DNA of 64,000 nucleotides from Methylomonas rapida (GCF_024360925.2 NZ_CP113517.1:2232001-2296000), one strand, 5' to 3'. Shown: positions 37,981 through 47,776, counted from the first letter of the stretch. The notes: generated by a model from the letters alone, not told the origin. Numbers and translations are program-made.

Positions 37981-39943
37981 TGTAGCCGACGGCTTCCTAT
38001 CCTTCATGGCCGCATTTGCTGATGGATTGCGCCCCGATCCCGACATGCACGTTGACGAATGGGCAGACCAACACATGGTCATCCCCAAAAAATCCGGCGC
38101 AGCGGAACCTGGCCCATACCGCACCGACCGAACACCCTATGCCAGGGAAGTCATGCGCTGCCTATCGCCGACGCACCCATGCCGCCGCGTCATCGTCATG
38201 GGCGCCTCGCAAATGCTCAAAACCCAAGTCGCGCTAAACTGGATAGGGGCATCGATCCACCAGGCACCGGCCAATATCCTGGCGCTGTTCCCCACTGAAA
38301 AACTCGTCAAGCGCGTCTCGCACCGGATAGGCGAAGCCATCAAATCCGTGACCGTGCTCAACGACCGCGTAGCAGCGCCCCGCAGCCGCGACAGCCGCAA
38401 CACCATTGACACCAAAGAATTTGACGGCGGCACATTACACCTAGCCACTGCCCGCTCGGCCTCAAACCTCTCAGAAATCTCCTGCCGCTACGTCTACGGC
38501 GACGAGCTAGACCGTTGGGAGATCGACGTTGGCGGCGAAGGCGACCCGATAGAACTGGCCGAAGCCCGGACATCCACCTTCGGCTTCAACGCCAAAATCT
38601 ACTTTTCCAGTTCGCCGACCATTGAAGGCATCAGCTTAATCGACAAACTCTATCGCGCCTCAGATCAGCGCCGATACTATGTGCCATGCCCACACTGCGG
38701 ACACATGCATACGCTAGAATGGGACCGTATGAAATGGTCAGAAGACCTTAGCGAAGCCTGGATGGTGTGCCCGGACTGCGGCGCTCTGATTGAAGAAAGC
38801 CACAAAACCCAAATGCTGGCTCAAGGCGAATGGCGATCAGAAAACCCGACCGCCGCCAATGGCGCCACCGTAGGCTTCAGCATATCCCAACTCTACGCGC
38901 CGCTAGGCTGGCAAAGCTGGGCCAACCTAGTAGAAAAATACATCAAAGCCAAACATGCGCTGGAAAAAGGCGACAAAGGCCCCATGCAAGTGTTTTATAA
39001 CACCCGCCTGGCGCTTTGCTTTGACGCCGCCGACGAACGCGTGGCCGCTGACGCACTGAAAAAACGTGCCGAAGCCTACCCACTGCGCAGCGTACCCCAA
39101 GGCGCCTTGGTGCTGACAGCCGCCGTCGACGTCCAAGGCAACCGCCTCGAAGTCATCATCATGGGCTGGGGCGAGGGCCTGGAACGTTGGGTCATCGACT
39201 ACACCATCATCACCGGCAACCCCGCCGAAGATGGCGTCTGGCAAGAACTGGATCACCTGTTACAAACCCCGCTATACAACCACTACGGCAAACCCATGGC
39301 TATCAGCGCCTGCGGCATCGACTCCGGCGGCCACTACACCCAAGACGTCTACCAATTCGTCCGTCCGCGCCGGCGCCGCAAGGTGCTAGCCCTCAAAGGC
39401 GCAAGTCGCCCTGGCAAACCCGTCATCTCCAGCAAACCCAGCCTGGTCGACATCAACTGGCGCGGCCGCGCGGAAAAGCACGGCGCCGAACTCTGGATAG
39501 TCGGCAGCGACACCGCCAAAGACTGGCTCATCACCCGCTGGAATTTTTCCGACGGCGCCGGCGCCATCCATTTCAGCCAAGAACTCCCAGACAGCTTCTA
39601 CGACCAAGTCACAGCCGAACGCAAACTGATTCGCTATCGCAAAGGCCACGCCATCAGCGAATGGGTAAAAACGCCCGGCGAAGCCAACGAATGTTTAGAC
39701 CTTTGCGTCTACAACCTCGCCATGGCCCAATTTTTGGGCTTGCACAAAAAAAGGCCCAATGAATGGGAAAAGCTCAGAGAAACATTCGAGCCCATTAATG
39801 GCGATGTATTCAGCCTGCCGGACAATCAAGACACAGCGCAAAATGCTGACCAGCCGGCACAGATTAAAAACCCTGTAAAAGCATCAGCCAATGTATCGGC
39901 AATACCCAGCATAAAGCCTAGCAAATTATTCATCCCCACATGA
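37970..39943 (+). CDS. Phage terminase large subunit, GpA family
   Basis: 657 aa from the ATG placed 6 nt after GGAG (two other starts lie 3 and 6 nt upstream). ATPase part: RRVIVMGASQMLKTQVALNW (Walker A-like) and SCRYVYGDELDRWEID (Walker B). A zinc-ribbon-like insert CPHCGHMHTLEWDRM and CPDCGALIEE, then the nuclease part with TAAVDVQGNRLEVIIMGWGE and GIDSGGHYTQDVYQFV acidic residues. Cuts and packages DNA into proheads. Full length, but no portal or capsid genes follow here. Confidence 0.93.
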   Translation: MRLDVADGFLSFMAAFADGLRPDPDMHVDEWADQHMVIPKKSGAAEPGPYRTDRTPYAREVMRCLSPTHPCRRVIVMGASQMLKTQVALNWIGASIHQAPANILALFPTEKLVKRVSHRIGEAIKSVTVLNDRVAAPRSRDSRNTIDTKEFDGGTLHLATARSASNLSEISCRYVYGDELDRWEIDVGGEGDPIELAEARTSTFGFNAKIYFSSSPTIEGISLIDKLYRASDQRRYYVPCPHCGHMHTLEWDRMKWSEDLSEAWMVCPDCGALIEESHKTQMLAQGEWRSENPTAANGATVGFSISQLYAPLGWQSWANLVEKYIKAKHALEKGDKGPMQVFYNTRLALCFDAADERVAADALKKRAEAYPLRSVPQGALVLTAAVDVQGNRLEVIIMGWGEGLERWVIDYTIITGNPAEDGVWQELDHLLQTPLYNHYGKPMAISACGIDSGGHYTQDVYQFVRPRRRRKVLALKGASRPGKPVISSKPSLVDINWRGRAEKHGAELWIVGSDTAKDWLITRWNFSDGAGAIHFSQELPDSFYDQVTAERKLIRYRKGHAISEWVKTPGEANECLDLCVYNLAMAQFLGLHKKRPNEWEKLRETFEPINGDVFSLPDNQDTAQNADQPAQIKNPVKASANVSAIPSIKPSKLFIPT

Positions 39944-40221
39944 ACGACGACAGCGACATCTACAGCCAAATTCTGCGCGAAATCCAGCAATCTGTACTGT
40001 ATTTCGGCATCGACGCTGACATATCGCGCGACATGGCCGGCGCGATTACCGAAAAACTACGCAAACTGTTAAGCAAACATACCGTTTACTTTCCGGAAAA
40101 ACCTGCTGACCGCAATGCACAGATCCGCGAAGCCTTCAACGGCTGCAACCGCGAAGAAGTCTGCGAGCAATTTGGGATTAGCAAGGCCACGTTTTATCGG
40201 GCGATTAGCGAGCGGGTATGA
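39940..40221 (+). CDS. Mor/C-like transcription activator
   Basis: 93 aa: SDIYSQILREIQQSVLYFGI, DADISRDMAGAITEKLRKLL, then REAFNGCNREEVCEQFGISK, ATFYRAI. Mor proteins of Mu-like phages have this N-terminal dimerisation helix and C-terminal HTH. It would switch on middle or late genes. Overlaps terminase by 4 bp. No late genes remain downstream, since the toxin pair and transposons follow. Confidence 0.75.
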   Translation: MNDDSDIYSQILREIQQSVLYFGIDADISRDMAGAITEKLRKLLSKHTVYFPEKPADRNAQIREAFNGCNREEVCEQFGISKATFYRAISERV

Positions 40222-40278
40222 CGATAAGTCTGCAACGCTTCGGGATCAGCCTGAGAACGCTGTCTCTTTCAAGAAACC

Positions 40279-40590
40279 TCAAGCTGCAACATCCAGCTCG
40301 CTCATCAAGTCCGGGTGGTTCATGATGATTTTCAACAGGCATAACACCCCGCCCGGCGGAGTAAACCGACCTTGTTCCCAGTCGCGCAGGGTAGCTGCCG
40401 GTGTTTGGATGCGCTCGGCAAATGCCTGTTGCGATAAACCCGTTTTAGCGCGCGCCGCGCGTACCAAAATCTGTTCCGGTGTCGTTATTCGGCCTTCGCC
40501 TGTTTGCATTTCCGCCAGGCCTTGGCGCAAATCGTCCAGCATCATGCCTGCGTCGTCCTCAATCGCTTGTGCTACTTTTTCAATATCCAT
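40279..40590 (-). CDS. Xre-family antitoxin
   Basis: 103 aa from MDIEKVAQAIEDDAGMMLDD. HTH at residues 48-75 (RAARAKTGLSQQAFAERIQT, PAATLRDWEQGRFTPPGGVL). This is the HigA-2/MqsA-like C-terminal HTH form of RelE-partner antitoxins. Second gene after its toxin, 1 bp apart. Confidence 0.8.
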   Translation of the reverse strand: MDIEKVAQAIEDDAGMMLDDLRQGLAEMQTGEGRITTPEQILVRAARAKTGLSQQAFAERIQTPAATLRDWEQGRFTPPGGVLCLLKIIMNHPDLMSELDVAA

Positions 40591-40591
40591 G

Positions 40592-40888
40592 CTATACCGC
40601 CCTTGGAATATCACCGGGCTTGAGGTTGGTCTGATCCGTTTTTTGATACATCGCTACCAGAACCAGCGTGCCTTGCTCGGTAAAGTTGAAATAAATCACG
40701 CGGACACCTCCGCGCTTGCCTTGTCCCGCTATCGACCAGCGGACTTTTCGCGCGCCGTCTGCTCCCGGAATCACATTGCCCGCCAATGGATTGGCGGCTA
40801 TCCAATCGATGAATGCCAAGCGCTCGGATTCAGACCAAACTTTATCGGCTTGCTTTTGAAAGGTTGGGGTTTCGATCACGGTGCGCAC
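40592..40888 (-). CDS. RelE/HigB-like toxin
   Basis: 98 aa. Pattern: TPTFQKQADKVWSESERLAF, IDWIAANPLAGNVIPGADGA, RKVRWSIAGQGKRGGVRVIY, FNFTEQGTLVLVAMYQKTDQ. The KxRW....GKRGGxRVIYF core is typical of the RelE/HigB-2 group of mRNA interferases. Toxin-first operon. Confidence 0.85.
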   Translation of the reverse strand: MRTVIETPTFQKQADKVWSESERLAFIDWIAANPLAGNVIPGADGARKVRWSIAGQGKRGGVRVIYFNFTEQGTLVLVAMYQKTDQTNLKPGDIPRAV

Positions 40889-40926
40889 AGGCTAAGTGTA
40901 CGGGATTCCCGTATAGTGTCAAGCCC

Positions 40927-41007
40927 AACACCCAATTCGATGTCGTTGACCGCTCTGGCCAGCCTTGGCTAAGGGTGGGGCAAATTGCCCAAGCCTTAGG
41001 ATATAAA
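40927..41007 (+). pseudogene. BRO-N antirepressor fragment cut by a Tn3 end
   Basis: NTQFDVVDRSGQPWLRVGQI followed by AQALGYK, then the GGGG of a transposon end at 41008. The first 49 bases match the start of the BRO-N gene at 4220-4268 with one difference. Upstream (start) and downstream parts are missing. Confidence 0.75.
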
Positions 41008-41048
41008 GGGGTGACCGTAAGGATTCGTGCGAAAATGGGCAATAGCGT

Positions 41049-44000
41049 CTATGCTAATTTTATTTGGGCTTCGTTGCTCTCCAGATCAAGCCGGAAATCA
41101 TAGTCTATCGGCCCCGCCTCGCTATCCCGTAACTCATACATGCCGAATCGGCTAGGGTGTTGCCGGTATGGACTAAGAGCCCGCAATATGTCTGGCGTCA
41201 ATATCATACCTTCATCCTGCAATTCCTTCAGTGCTTGCGTCATGCTCTTACAATTGTGGAAGATCAGTAAGTTTGCAATCAGGTGATTATATTTGATGAC
41301 TTTAAGCTGCTCATCCCGTACATTTTCTTGAATCAGGTCAGAGGCGAAGTAGATCCATTGTGCGAACTTGTTAAAGCTCTCGCACCGATTCGTTGCGCTC
41401 TGAATCAGACGCCGCAATTCTTCGCTATTCACGTACTCCAGAAGGAAACAGGTACGGACGACCCGGCCAAGTTCCCGAAAGGCGTAATACAATTTGTTTT
41501 TCCGACTGGCCGTGCCTAGCTTACGCAGGATCGTCGAAGGTGCGATTTTGCCCGCTTTAATCGACAACGCAATCTGTAGCATATCCGGTAGATGCCGGGA
41601 GATCAGCGCCCAATTGATGTTGTCCTTGGCGAATAACTCGCTAATATGGTTATAAGCCTCATCCGAAGAGGGTTTGTAGCACTTCAAATCTTTCCAATTG
41701 CGAATACGTGGCATTAGTTTGATGCCCAGCAGATAAGCTAGACCAAATACAGGCGTACTTTGCGCCTGTGTATCGCCATGCAGCGTATCCGGCTGAATAT
41801 CGGATTTATTCTTGGTCAGTCCGTCAAGAATGTAGATCGCCTCCCAAACGCCGCAAGGAATAAAATGCGAGAACAGGGCGATGTAATTGTCGCTCACATG
41901 ATAGTATGCGATTCCACCCCAGCTACCGTAACGGATGTGGTACTCCGAGAGTAGATTGTTTTCGTAAAGATCCCACAGGGTGCCATCGGCAGCCGCACGT
42001 TTTGCATTTCCCCACAGTTTGGGTAACCAGAAGCGATTGTAGCCATTAATGACTTCACAGATAGCTGCTTCGAGTTTTTCGGTGGTGACATGCCGTTGAT
42101 TGACGAATGCTATTTGCCTATCGCTGACACCGGACACACTCTTTGCCACCTGCGTTGGCCCAAGCCCTGTGCCATAAGCAAATGTCGTTAGTATCTGCCG
42201 ACGATCTTCATCCTCCAGCTTGCTTTCGTGTCCACTTAACGGCCCAAAAAATTGTCCCCAGTTCAGCCACTGCATTGTATCGCCCAGCACATCAAGCATT
42301 GACAGGTCGAGTGCCTGCAATTTCCGCGTCAACGCTTCTTCAACGACCCTAAACCCTTTCGGCTCAGGCTTTTTGATAAGCCTTGCCAGTGTTGCTCGGC
42401 CATTGACGATATTGAAATTCGTATTACTCAGATAGTCGCGGTCAACTGCATTGGCGGCATCAGTGAGTTGAATCCGAAGATGATCGACGAATGCCTGACT
42501 CTCGACCGGCAGACCAACCAGCTCCCCATATTCAGCCAAAGCTTCGTTACACTCATCAGTAGACAAAAGCTGATCGCGGGAATCCGAGTAAGTATCGCTG
42601 CCCGGCACACAAATGTCGGCTGATTTCAGTTCCTGAACCAGTTGCCGAAAGACACAAACCTCGAACTGACGGCGGTTTACACGACTCGGCTCTAATTTGC
42701 AGTCACTTTCGCCGGTGACAAGTTTCCACCATTTCGCCGGCATCCAGTCCAAATCCTGCGGTGTTAGTACAGTTTCTCCCTTGCCGTTTAACGTGATCCA
42801 GTCGGAATGACGACGGTTGTAAGCAAGCACGAAGGCCAAGGCATTTTCAAAGCTTTTATCCTGACTGGTTGCGACGAAGCGAAGCTTGGCCAGGATTCGG
42901 AACAGTTCGCTCCGACGAGCTTTAAAATAGCGCCACATGAAACGGCATTCGTTTTTGCCGCCAAACTCTGAGTGAACGCGCGAAAACTCACATAAATCCG
43001 GTCGTTCAGTGAACAGTTGGCGGGCTTGGGTAATTTGATCGTCTACCGGTTGGTCGGACTGTAAGAGCGTATCGAGCTGGGCGAATCGGCGCAGAATTTC
43101 ATCGGTCTTGTCCTGATTGGCCGTCAGGTAATCTTCAAGTTCTGCATCAGCCAGGTGTTGAACTTTCATCATCTGTTTGCAGATCATATCGCACAGATCG
43201 TCGGTTACCCGTGCTAATTGGCGCTCAATCAGGGCCAATGAAACGGTATAGCGCTTTTTCACTTCCATATCCGCCATGCTGGCGGCGTCCAGACTTAAGC
43301 CTTCCAGGGATAATTGCTGCCGTTTGACAACCGGGATATTGCGTAACAAGTCCTGATTACCAGCCAAGGCCGATAGTTGGTCATAGCGCGTTAGTAGTTC
43401 TCGCAAACCGCTCTGTGTCACCTTGGGTGCATCGATTTTCAGATCGTTCCACGGGCTGGTTTGGCAGTCTTCGCCGACCAGAAATAAGGCATCAAGTTGG
43501 GTGCGCTCAGCGTCACTCAAACGCTCATAGACATCACGGAACAGCGTTCGATAAGTTGCCGACCGCTGATCCTTGGCTTCTCGCAACAAAGTACCGAAGG
43601 CTGGCAGCTCGTACCGATACTTTACCAGTGTCTCGATCCCAACATTGATAATATCGGCTAAGTCGTCCTTGGTTAGCGCGGTGTCAACCAACGCTTGGCA
43701 CAACAGCTTGTTTGCCTCGCTATTAAACTGACTAACGTTCAAATAGCTGCGTATCAGACCGACATGAGTTTTGCGCGAGCGTGAATCGTCGTAGTGCTTT
43801 AGCACTTCCCGATCAACGGGGACTTTTTGGATTTCCGCCAAATGGGCAATGATTGCGTCCGGAATTTGATCCGATGTTACAAAGTAGCCCAAACGCTGAA
43901 AGATCTTAAGGGTAAGGAGAAAACCGAATCGGTTACTCTGTCCACGCACAACCTTTGTGCAAAATTCACGCTCATCAGGGGTTGGGGAGTACCACCGCTC

Positions 44001-44060
44001 TAATTCGCCTGTATTGAAGCAGGTTTTTAATCTGGGGTAGGCCGTATCGCTCGCTAGCAT
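41049..44060 (-). CDS. tnpA: Tn3-family transposase 1
   Basis: 1003 aa, normal length for the family. N-terminal DNA-binding part (YSPTPDEREFCTKVVRGQSN, RFGFLLTLKIFQRLGYF) and C-terminal DDE core: RAAADGTLWDLYENN (first Asp), IQPDTLHGDTQAQST (second Asp), NRCESFNKFAQWIYFA (Glu). Catalyses replicative transposition with cointegrate formation. Close to its resolvase (16 bp between the genes). Intact. Confidence 0.93.
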   Translation of the reverse strand: MLASDTAYPRLKTCFNTGELERWYSPTPDEREFCTKVVRGQSNRFGFLLTLKIFQRLGYFVTSDQIPDAIIAHLAEIQKVPVDREVLKHYDDSRSRKTHVGLIRSYLNVSQFNSEANKLLCQALVDTALTKDDLADIINVGIETLVKYRYELPAFGTLLREAKDQRSATYRTLFRDVYERLSDAERTQLDALFLVGEDCQTSPWNDLKIDAPKVTQSGLRELLTRYDQLSALAGNQDLLRNIPVVKRQQLSLEGLSLDAASMADMEVKKRYTVSLALIERQLARVTDDLCDMICKQMMKVQHLADAELEDYLTANQDKTDEILRRFAQLDTLLQSDQPVDDQITQARQLFTERPDLCEFSRVHSEFGGKNECRFMWRYFKARRSELFRILAKLRFVATSQDKSFENALAFVLAYNRRHSDWITLNGKGETVLTPQDLDWMPAKWWKLVTGESDCKLEPSRVNRRQFEVCVFRQLVQELKSADICVPGSDTYSDSRDQLLSTDECNEALAEYGELVGLPVESQAFVDHLRIQLTDAANAVDRDYLSNTNFNIVNGRATLARLIKKPEPKGFRVVEEALTRKLQALDLSMLDVLGDTMQWLNWGQFFGPLSGHESKLEDEDRRQILTTFAYGTGLGPTQVAKSVSGVSDRQIAFVNQRHVTTEKLEAAICEVINGYNRFWLPKLWGNAKRAAADGTLWDLYENNLLSEYHIRYGSWGGIAYYHVSDNYIALFSHFIPCGVWEAIYILDGLTKNKSDIQPDTLHGDTQAQSTPVFGLAYLLGIKLMPRIRNWKDLKCYKPSSDEAYNHISELFAKDNINWALISRHLPDMLQIALSIKAGKIAPSTILRKLGTASRKNKLYYAFRELGRVVRTCFLLEYVNSEELRRLIQSATNRCESFNKFAQWIYFASDLIQENVRDEQLKVIKYNHLIANLLIFHNCKSMTQALKELQDEGMILTPDILRALSPYRQHPSRFGMYELRDSEAGPIDYDFRLDLESNEAQIKLA

Positions 44061-44076
44061 GGCAGAAACTCGTTCA

Positions 44077-44655
44077 TTACTGAACGCTCGACCAGCCTAT
44101 TCGAGCCAAGGTTTCGATCAGCGTGGTACGTTTTACGCCAAAGTTACGGCAAACTGCGGCCTTGGACATACCACCTTTTAGCGCTGTAGTGATGGCCTCC
44201 AATTTTTCACCCACAATGGCGGGTGGTCGTCCGCCAATCCGTCCTCGCCGTTTAGCGGCAGCCAATCCAGCAACAACCCGTTCCTTTGTCAATGCTCTTT
44301 CATACTGGGCCAATGCCCCGAATACATGAAACAATAATTCGCCGGACGGTGTTGTTGTATCCATGCCCTCGGTGAGCGACCGGAAGGCAACCTGATTTTC
44401 TTTCAGCGCATTGACGATGGATAACAGGTGAGACAATGAGCGGCCAAGCCTATCCAGCTTCCAAACCACCAGAACATCGCCGGGGCGAACGAACTCCAGT
44501 GCTTTTGACAATCCTGGCCGATCATCTTTGGCGCCGGAGGCATGATCTTCAAATAAATGCCGACTATCGACGCCCGCCGCCATGAGCGCATCGCGCTGTA
44601 AGTCGGTCGTCTGGCGATCAGAGTCAGATGATACCCGCATATAACCAACAAGCAT
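44077..44655 (-). CDS. tnpR: Serine resolvase/invertase of transposon 1
   Basis: 192 aa from MLVGYMRVSSDSDRQTTDLQ, with the catalytic Ser in YMRVSSDSDRQ, conserved VVWKLDRLGRS and the C-terminal HTH (GMSKAAVCRNFGVKRTTLIE). An upstream start would run into the res site. Resolves cointegrates at res. Confidence 0.92.
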   Translation of the reverse strand: MLVGYMRVSSDSDRQTTDLQRDALMAAGVDSRHLFEDHASGAKDDRPGLSKALEFVRPGDVLVVWKLDRLGRSLSHLLSIVNALKENQVAFRSLTEGMDTTTPSGELLFHVFGALAQYERALTKERVVAGLAAAKRRGRIGGRPPAIVGEKLEAITTALKGGMSKAAVCRNFGVKRTTLIETLARIGWSSVQ

Positions 44656-44720
44656 GTACGAAAAACCCTTAAAAATTAGTTTACGCATGATACATCATTG
44701 CGACAGGGTTTTTCGTACAT
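44654..44720. other. res site of transposon 1
   Basis: Perfect 15-bp inverted arms ATGTACGAAAAACCC (44654-44668) and GGGTTTTTCGTACAT (44706-44720), overlapping the tnpR start: the expected position of resolvase-binding subsites. Confidence 0.65.
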
Positions 44721-44855
44721 TTCTGAGGGTGCTTTAAGCCGCGATAGCTGTGCTTTATCAGACTAACCGGAAAACAAGTGTTTTACGACACTATAAAAAT
44801 GACATCATAAAGCCTATAATGCTATCATTGATATTTAACGTAAGAGGTGAAAGCA

Positions 44856-45095
44856 ATGGCGTCTGTCACTGTCCGCAACTTATCTGATGAAACTCATCGC
44901 GCCTTGCGTGTGCGTGCCGCTATGCATGGTCATAGCACAGAAGCTGAAATCAGGGCAATTTTAGATAATACTGTCAGGCCCGATAATCGAATTAAGCTTG
45001 GTTCTTTGCTGGCCAAAATTGGTCTTGAAGTGGGCGGAGTCGATCTTGAGATAGAGCGTGATAAATCGCCTACTGAACCTTTGGATTTTGAATGA
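44856..45095 (+). CDS. fitA: FitA-like antitoxin (ribbon-helix-helix)
   Basis: 79 aa from MASVTVRNLSDETHRALRVR with AGAGGTGA upstream. ASVTVRNL....HRALRVRAAMHGHSTEAEIR is the FitA/VapB-like ribbon-helix-helix; the acidic tail (VDLEIERDKSPTEPLDFE) would occupy the toxin. Promoter-like TATAAT lies at 44814-44819. Overlaps the toxin gene by 4 bp. Confidence 0.87.
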   Translation: MASVTVRNLSDETHRALRVRAAMHGHSTEAEIRAILDNTVRPDNRIKLGSLLAKIGLEVGGVDLEIERDKSPTEPLDFE

Positions 45096-45520
45096 TTTTG
45101 CTTGATACCAATGTCGTTTCTGAGCCTTTAAAAGCGTCCTGCGATAAAAGCGTACTTTCTTGGATTGATGAACAAGTCATCGAAACACTGTACCTCTCGA
45201 CAATCAGCCTTGCAGAACTGCGTTTTGGTATCGCGGTGCTGCCAGAGGGTAAACGCAGGGATACTCTCTTTTCCAGCCTAGAGCAGCAAGTTTTACCGTT
45301 ATTCGCTGGACGCATCCTGCTTTTCGATGAGTCGGCATCGCAAGCTTATGCAACATTGCGTGCCCGTGCCCGTACTGCTGGACAGGCCATTGCTACTGCA
45401 GATGGATATATTGCTGCAATTGCTGTGGCGCATGGTTTCGCGGTAGCAACTCGCGATACGTCGCCATTTGAGGCTGTTGGTTTAAAAGTCATCAACCCTT
45501 GGACGTGGATGGCTCATTGA
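45092..45520 (+). CDS. fitB: FitB/VapC-like PIN-domain toxin
   Basis: 142 aa PIN ribonuclease. Catalytic acidic residues: Asp in MILLDTNVVSE, Glu in STISLAELRFGIA, Asp in TADGYIAAIAVAHG and Asp in ATRDTSPFEAVG. Ends VINPWTWMAH, as in FitB. Toxin-antitoxin genes next to tnpR are frequent passengers of Tn3-family elements and stabilise them. Confidence 0.9.
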   Translation: MILLDTNVVSEPLKASCDKSVLSWIDEQVIETLYLSTISLAELRFGIAVLPEGKRRDTLFSSLEQQVLPLFAGRILLFDESASQAYATLRARARTAGQAIATADGYIAAIAVAHGFAVATRDTSPFEAVGLKVINPWTWMAH

Positions 45521-45785
45521 CGCAAACGTATTCTGATTGAATTGAACACTGATTCTGGTAGAAGTTGAACACCTAAAACCAAACGCATCGGTGCTACTAA
45601 AGCAGTCTAATTTGCACCATGGATGCGTATACCCCCCAAAGTCGCCACCAGTTCCGATACGATTACGCCAGTAGTGAATGACTGCTTTTGGAAGTGGCGA
45701 ATTATAGCAATCGACCCAAACCCGTCATACGACTTTCTCCAAAGCGGTCGTATGCCAAAACATCGTTTTTCGGATTTCGCTTATA
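45521..45785. other. Non-coding junction between transposons 1 and 2
   Basis: 265 bp without a supported gene. Contains a hairpin with arms CATACGAC and GTCGTATG (45727-45755) and a CCCCCC run at 45632. It may include the decayed right end of transposon 1. Confidence 0.45.
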
Positions 45786-45823
45786 GGGGTAGCCACAGAA
45801 TTCGGAAAAAATAGTACGCTAAG
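45786..45823 (+). repeat. 38-bp terminal inverted repeat of transposon 2 (Tn501-like)
   Basis: GGGGTAGCCACAGAATTCGG, then through to TACGCTAAG: the 38-bp Tn3-family form, close to that of Tn501. It includes the transposase stop codon. Confidence 0.85.
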
Positions 45824-47725
45824 ATTTTTCAGTGGTCCGCAGTGGTCTGAATTGCCCCTCTTCAATCTTTCTGTTCTGCCGCCAAATGTAATCGCCAGTC
45901 AGATTGATGTGTTCCCAACCCAACGGCGACAAGTATTGCAGTAGCGCATCATCAATAGGCTTGTCCAATCCCCGCAGTTTTTCGACAGCCCTTTCCAGAT
46001 AGACGGTGTTCCATAACACAATGGCCGCCGTTACCAAATTAAGGCCGCTGGCACGATAACGCTGTTGTTCGAAGCTTGGGTCGCGGATTTCGCCCAGGCG
46101 ATTAAAGAATACCGCTCTGGCTAAGGCATTGCGGGCCTCGCCTTTATTCAGTCCCGCATGAACACGTCGGCGCAGTTCTACGTTTTGCAACCAATCCAGA
46201 ATGAACAAGGTGCGCTCGATACGGCCCAGTTCGCGCAAGGCCACAGCCAGTCCATTCTGCCGTGGGTAACTGCCCAGTTTCCGTAGCATCAACGACGCGG
46301 TGACAGTGCCTTGTTTGATTGACGTCGCAAGCCGTAGTATCTCGTCCCAATGCGTTTGGATGCTTTTGATATTCAAATTACCGCCGATCATGCTCTGCAA
46401 CGCTGGGTAATCTTGGCCGTTTTTCGGTACATACAGCTTGGTATCCTTCAAATCGCGAATACGGGGCGCAAAGCGAAAGCCCAGCAGATGCATGAGTGCA
46501 AAAACATGGTCGGTAAAGCCGGCGGTATCGGTGTAATGTTCTTCGATCCGCAAATCCGATTCGTGATACAGCAAACCATCGAGCACATAGGTCGAATCGC
46601 GGATACCGACATTCACGACTTTGGTATGAAAAGGGGCGTACTGATCGGAAATGTGGGTATAGAACAATCGGCCCGGCTCGCTGCCATACTTCGGATTGAC
46701 ATGGCCCGAGCTCTCGGCCTTACCGCCAGCCCGGAAACGCTGGCCGTCAGAAGACGAGGTCGAGCCATCGCCCCAGTTTTCGGCAAACGCATGATTGAAC
46801 TGGGCATTCACTAACTCGGCTAATCCGGCGGAATAGGTTTCGTCCCGGATATGCCAGGCTTGCAGCCACGACAGTTTGGTGTAAGTCGTGCCGGGGCAAG
46901 ACTCGGCCATTTTGGTGAGCCCCAGATTAATGGCGTCGGCCAAGATGGCCGATAGCAACAAAGTGCGGTCTTTAGTCGGCTCTCCATCCTTCAAATGCAC
47001 AAAATGCCGGCTAAAGCCGGTCCAGTCGTCCACGTCCATCAATAATTCGGTGATTTTGATGCGGGGTAACAACATGCCTGCGTGGTTGATCAATTGTTGT
47101 GCCGCTTCAGGAACGACGGCATCCAATGGGGTGATCTTCAGCCCTGAATCGGTGATAATGGCATCGGGAAGTTCATTGGCCAATGCCAAACGGTTTACCG
47201 TGCTCAGTTGTCGTTCAAGCAACTGCAACCGATCATGCAGGTATTGTTCGCAATCCGGATTGACGGCAACCGGCAATACTTTTGCCTGTTTGAGTTCTTG
47301 GAATTTCACGGAAGGCAACAGATATTCGTCGAAGTCGCGGAATTGTCTGGAACCCTGTACCCAGATGTCGCCGGACCGGAGTGCGTTTTTCAGTTCGGTG
47401 AGCGCACAGATTTCATAGAAACGGCGGTCAAGCCCTGGGTCGGCATGTACCAGCGACTTCCAGCGCGGTTTGATGAAAGCCGTCGGCGCATCAATCGGGA
47501 CTTTGCGCGTACTGGCATTGTTCATAGTGCGGATCACTGCAATGGCATCCAGCACATCCTGCGCCGCCGGTGCCGCTCGTAATGTCAGCACGTCCAGGAA
47601 ATCCGGCGTATAGCGGCGGAGGGTGCTGAATTGCTCAGCTATCAAGTGTAAGTGATCGAATGCGGCGGGCTTGGCCAATTGATCCGCTTCGATGATGCTT
47701 TGCTGGAAATCGTCCCAGGAAATAA
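45819..47725 (-). pseudogene. Tn3-family transposase 2, C-terminal part, split by the cob transposon
   Basis: About 635 codons from [16 protein letters not shown] to [12 protein letters not shown], with the DDE core intact: [14 protein letters not shown] (Asp), [13 protein letters not shown] (Asp), [15 protein letters not shown] (Glu). The N-terminal third is missing here and is found, on the same strand, beyond the far end of the cob transposon (63902 onward). Joining across the AATAA duplication gives IESVI-SWDDF in frame. Confidence 0.92.
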
Positions 47726-47765
47726 GGCTATTTTTGCCCATCCCCTCGAAAAGGTAAAAATTAGC
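47726..47765 (+). repeat. Left terminal inverted repeat of the cob transposon (40 bp)
   Basis: Starts GGCTATTTTTGCCCATCCCC; perfect inverted match to 63862-63901. Preceded by AATAA. Confidence 0.95.
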
Positions 47766-47776
47766 AGTAGCTAATA

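Larger units (their letters stand above)
41008..45520 (-). mobile_element. Tn3-family transposon 1 with FitAB passenger, right end not found
   Basis: Left end at 41008 begins GGGGTGACCGTAAGGATTCG and precedes the tnpA stop by about 40 bp. Contains tnpA, tnpR with res, and fitAB. No matching inverted end was recognised up to 45785, so the right end may be divergent or lost to the neighbouring transposon. Confidence 0.7.

Noticed and set aside
39187..39762. 191-aa Arg/His/Pro-rich frame within the terminase gene
   Set aside because: Out-of-frame shadow of a GC-rich coding region; the terminase reading is certain.
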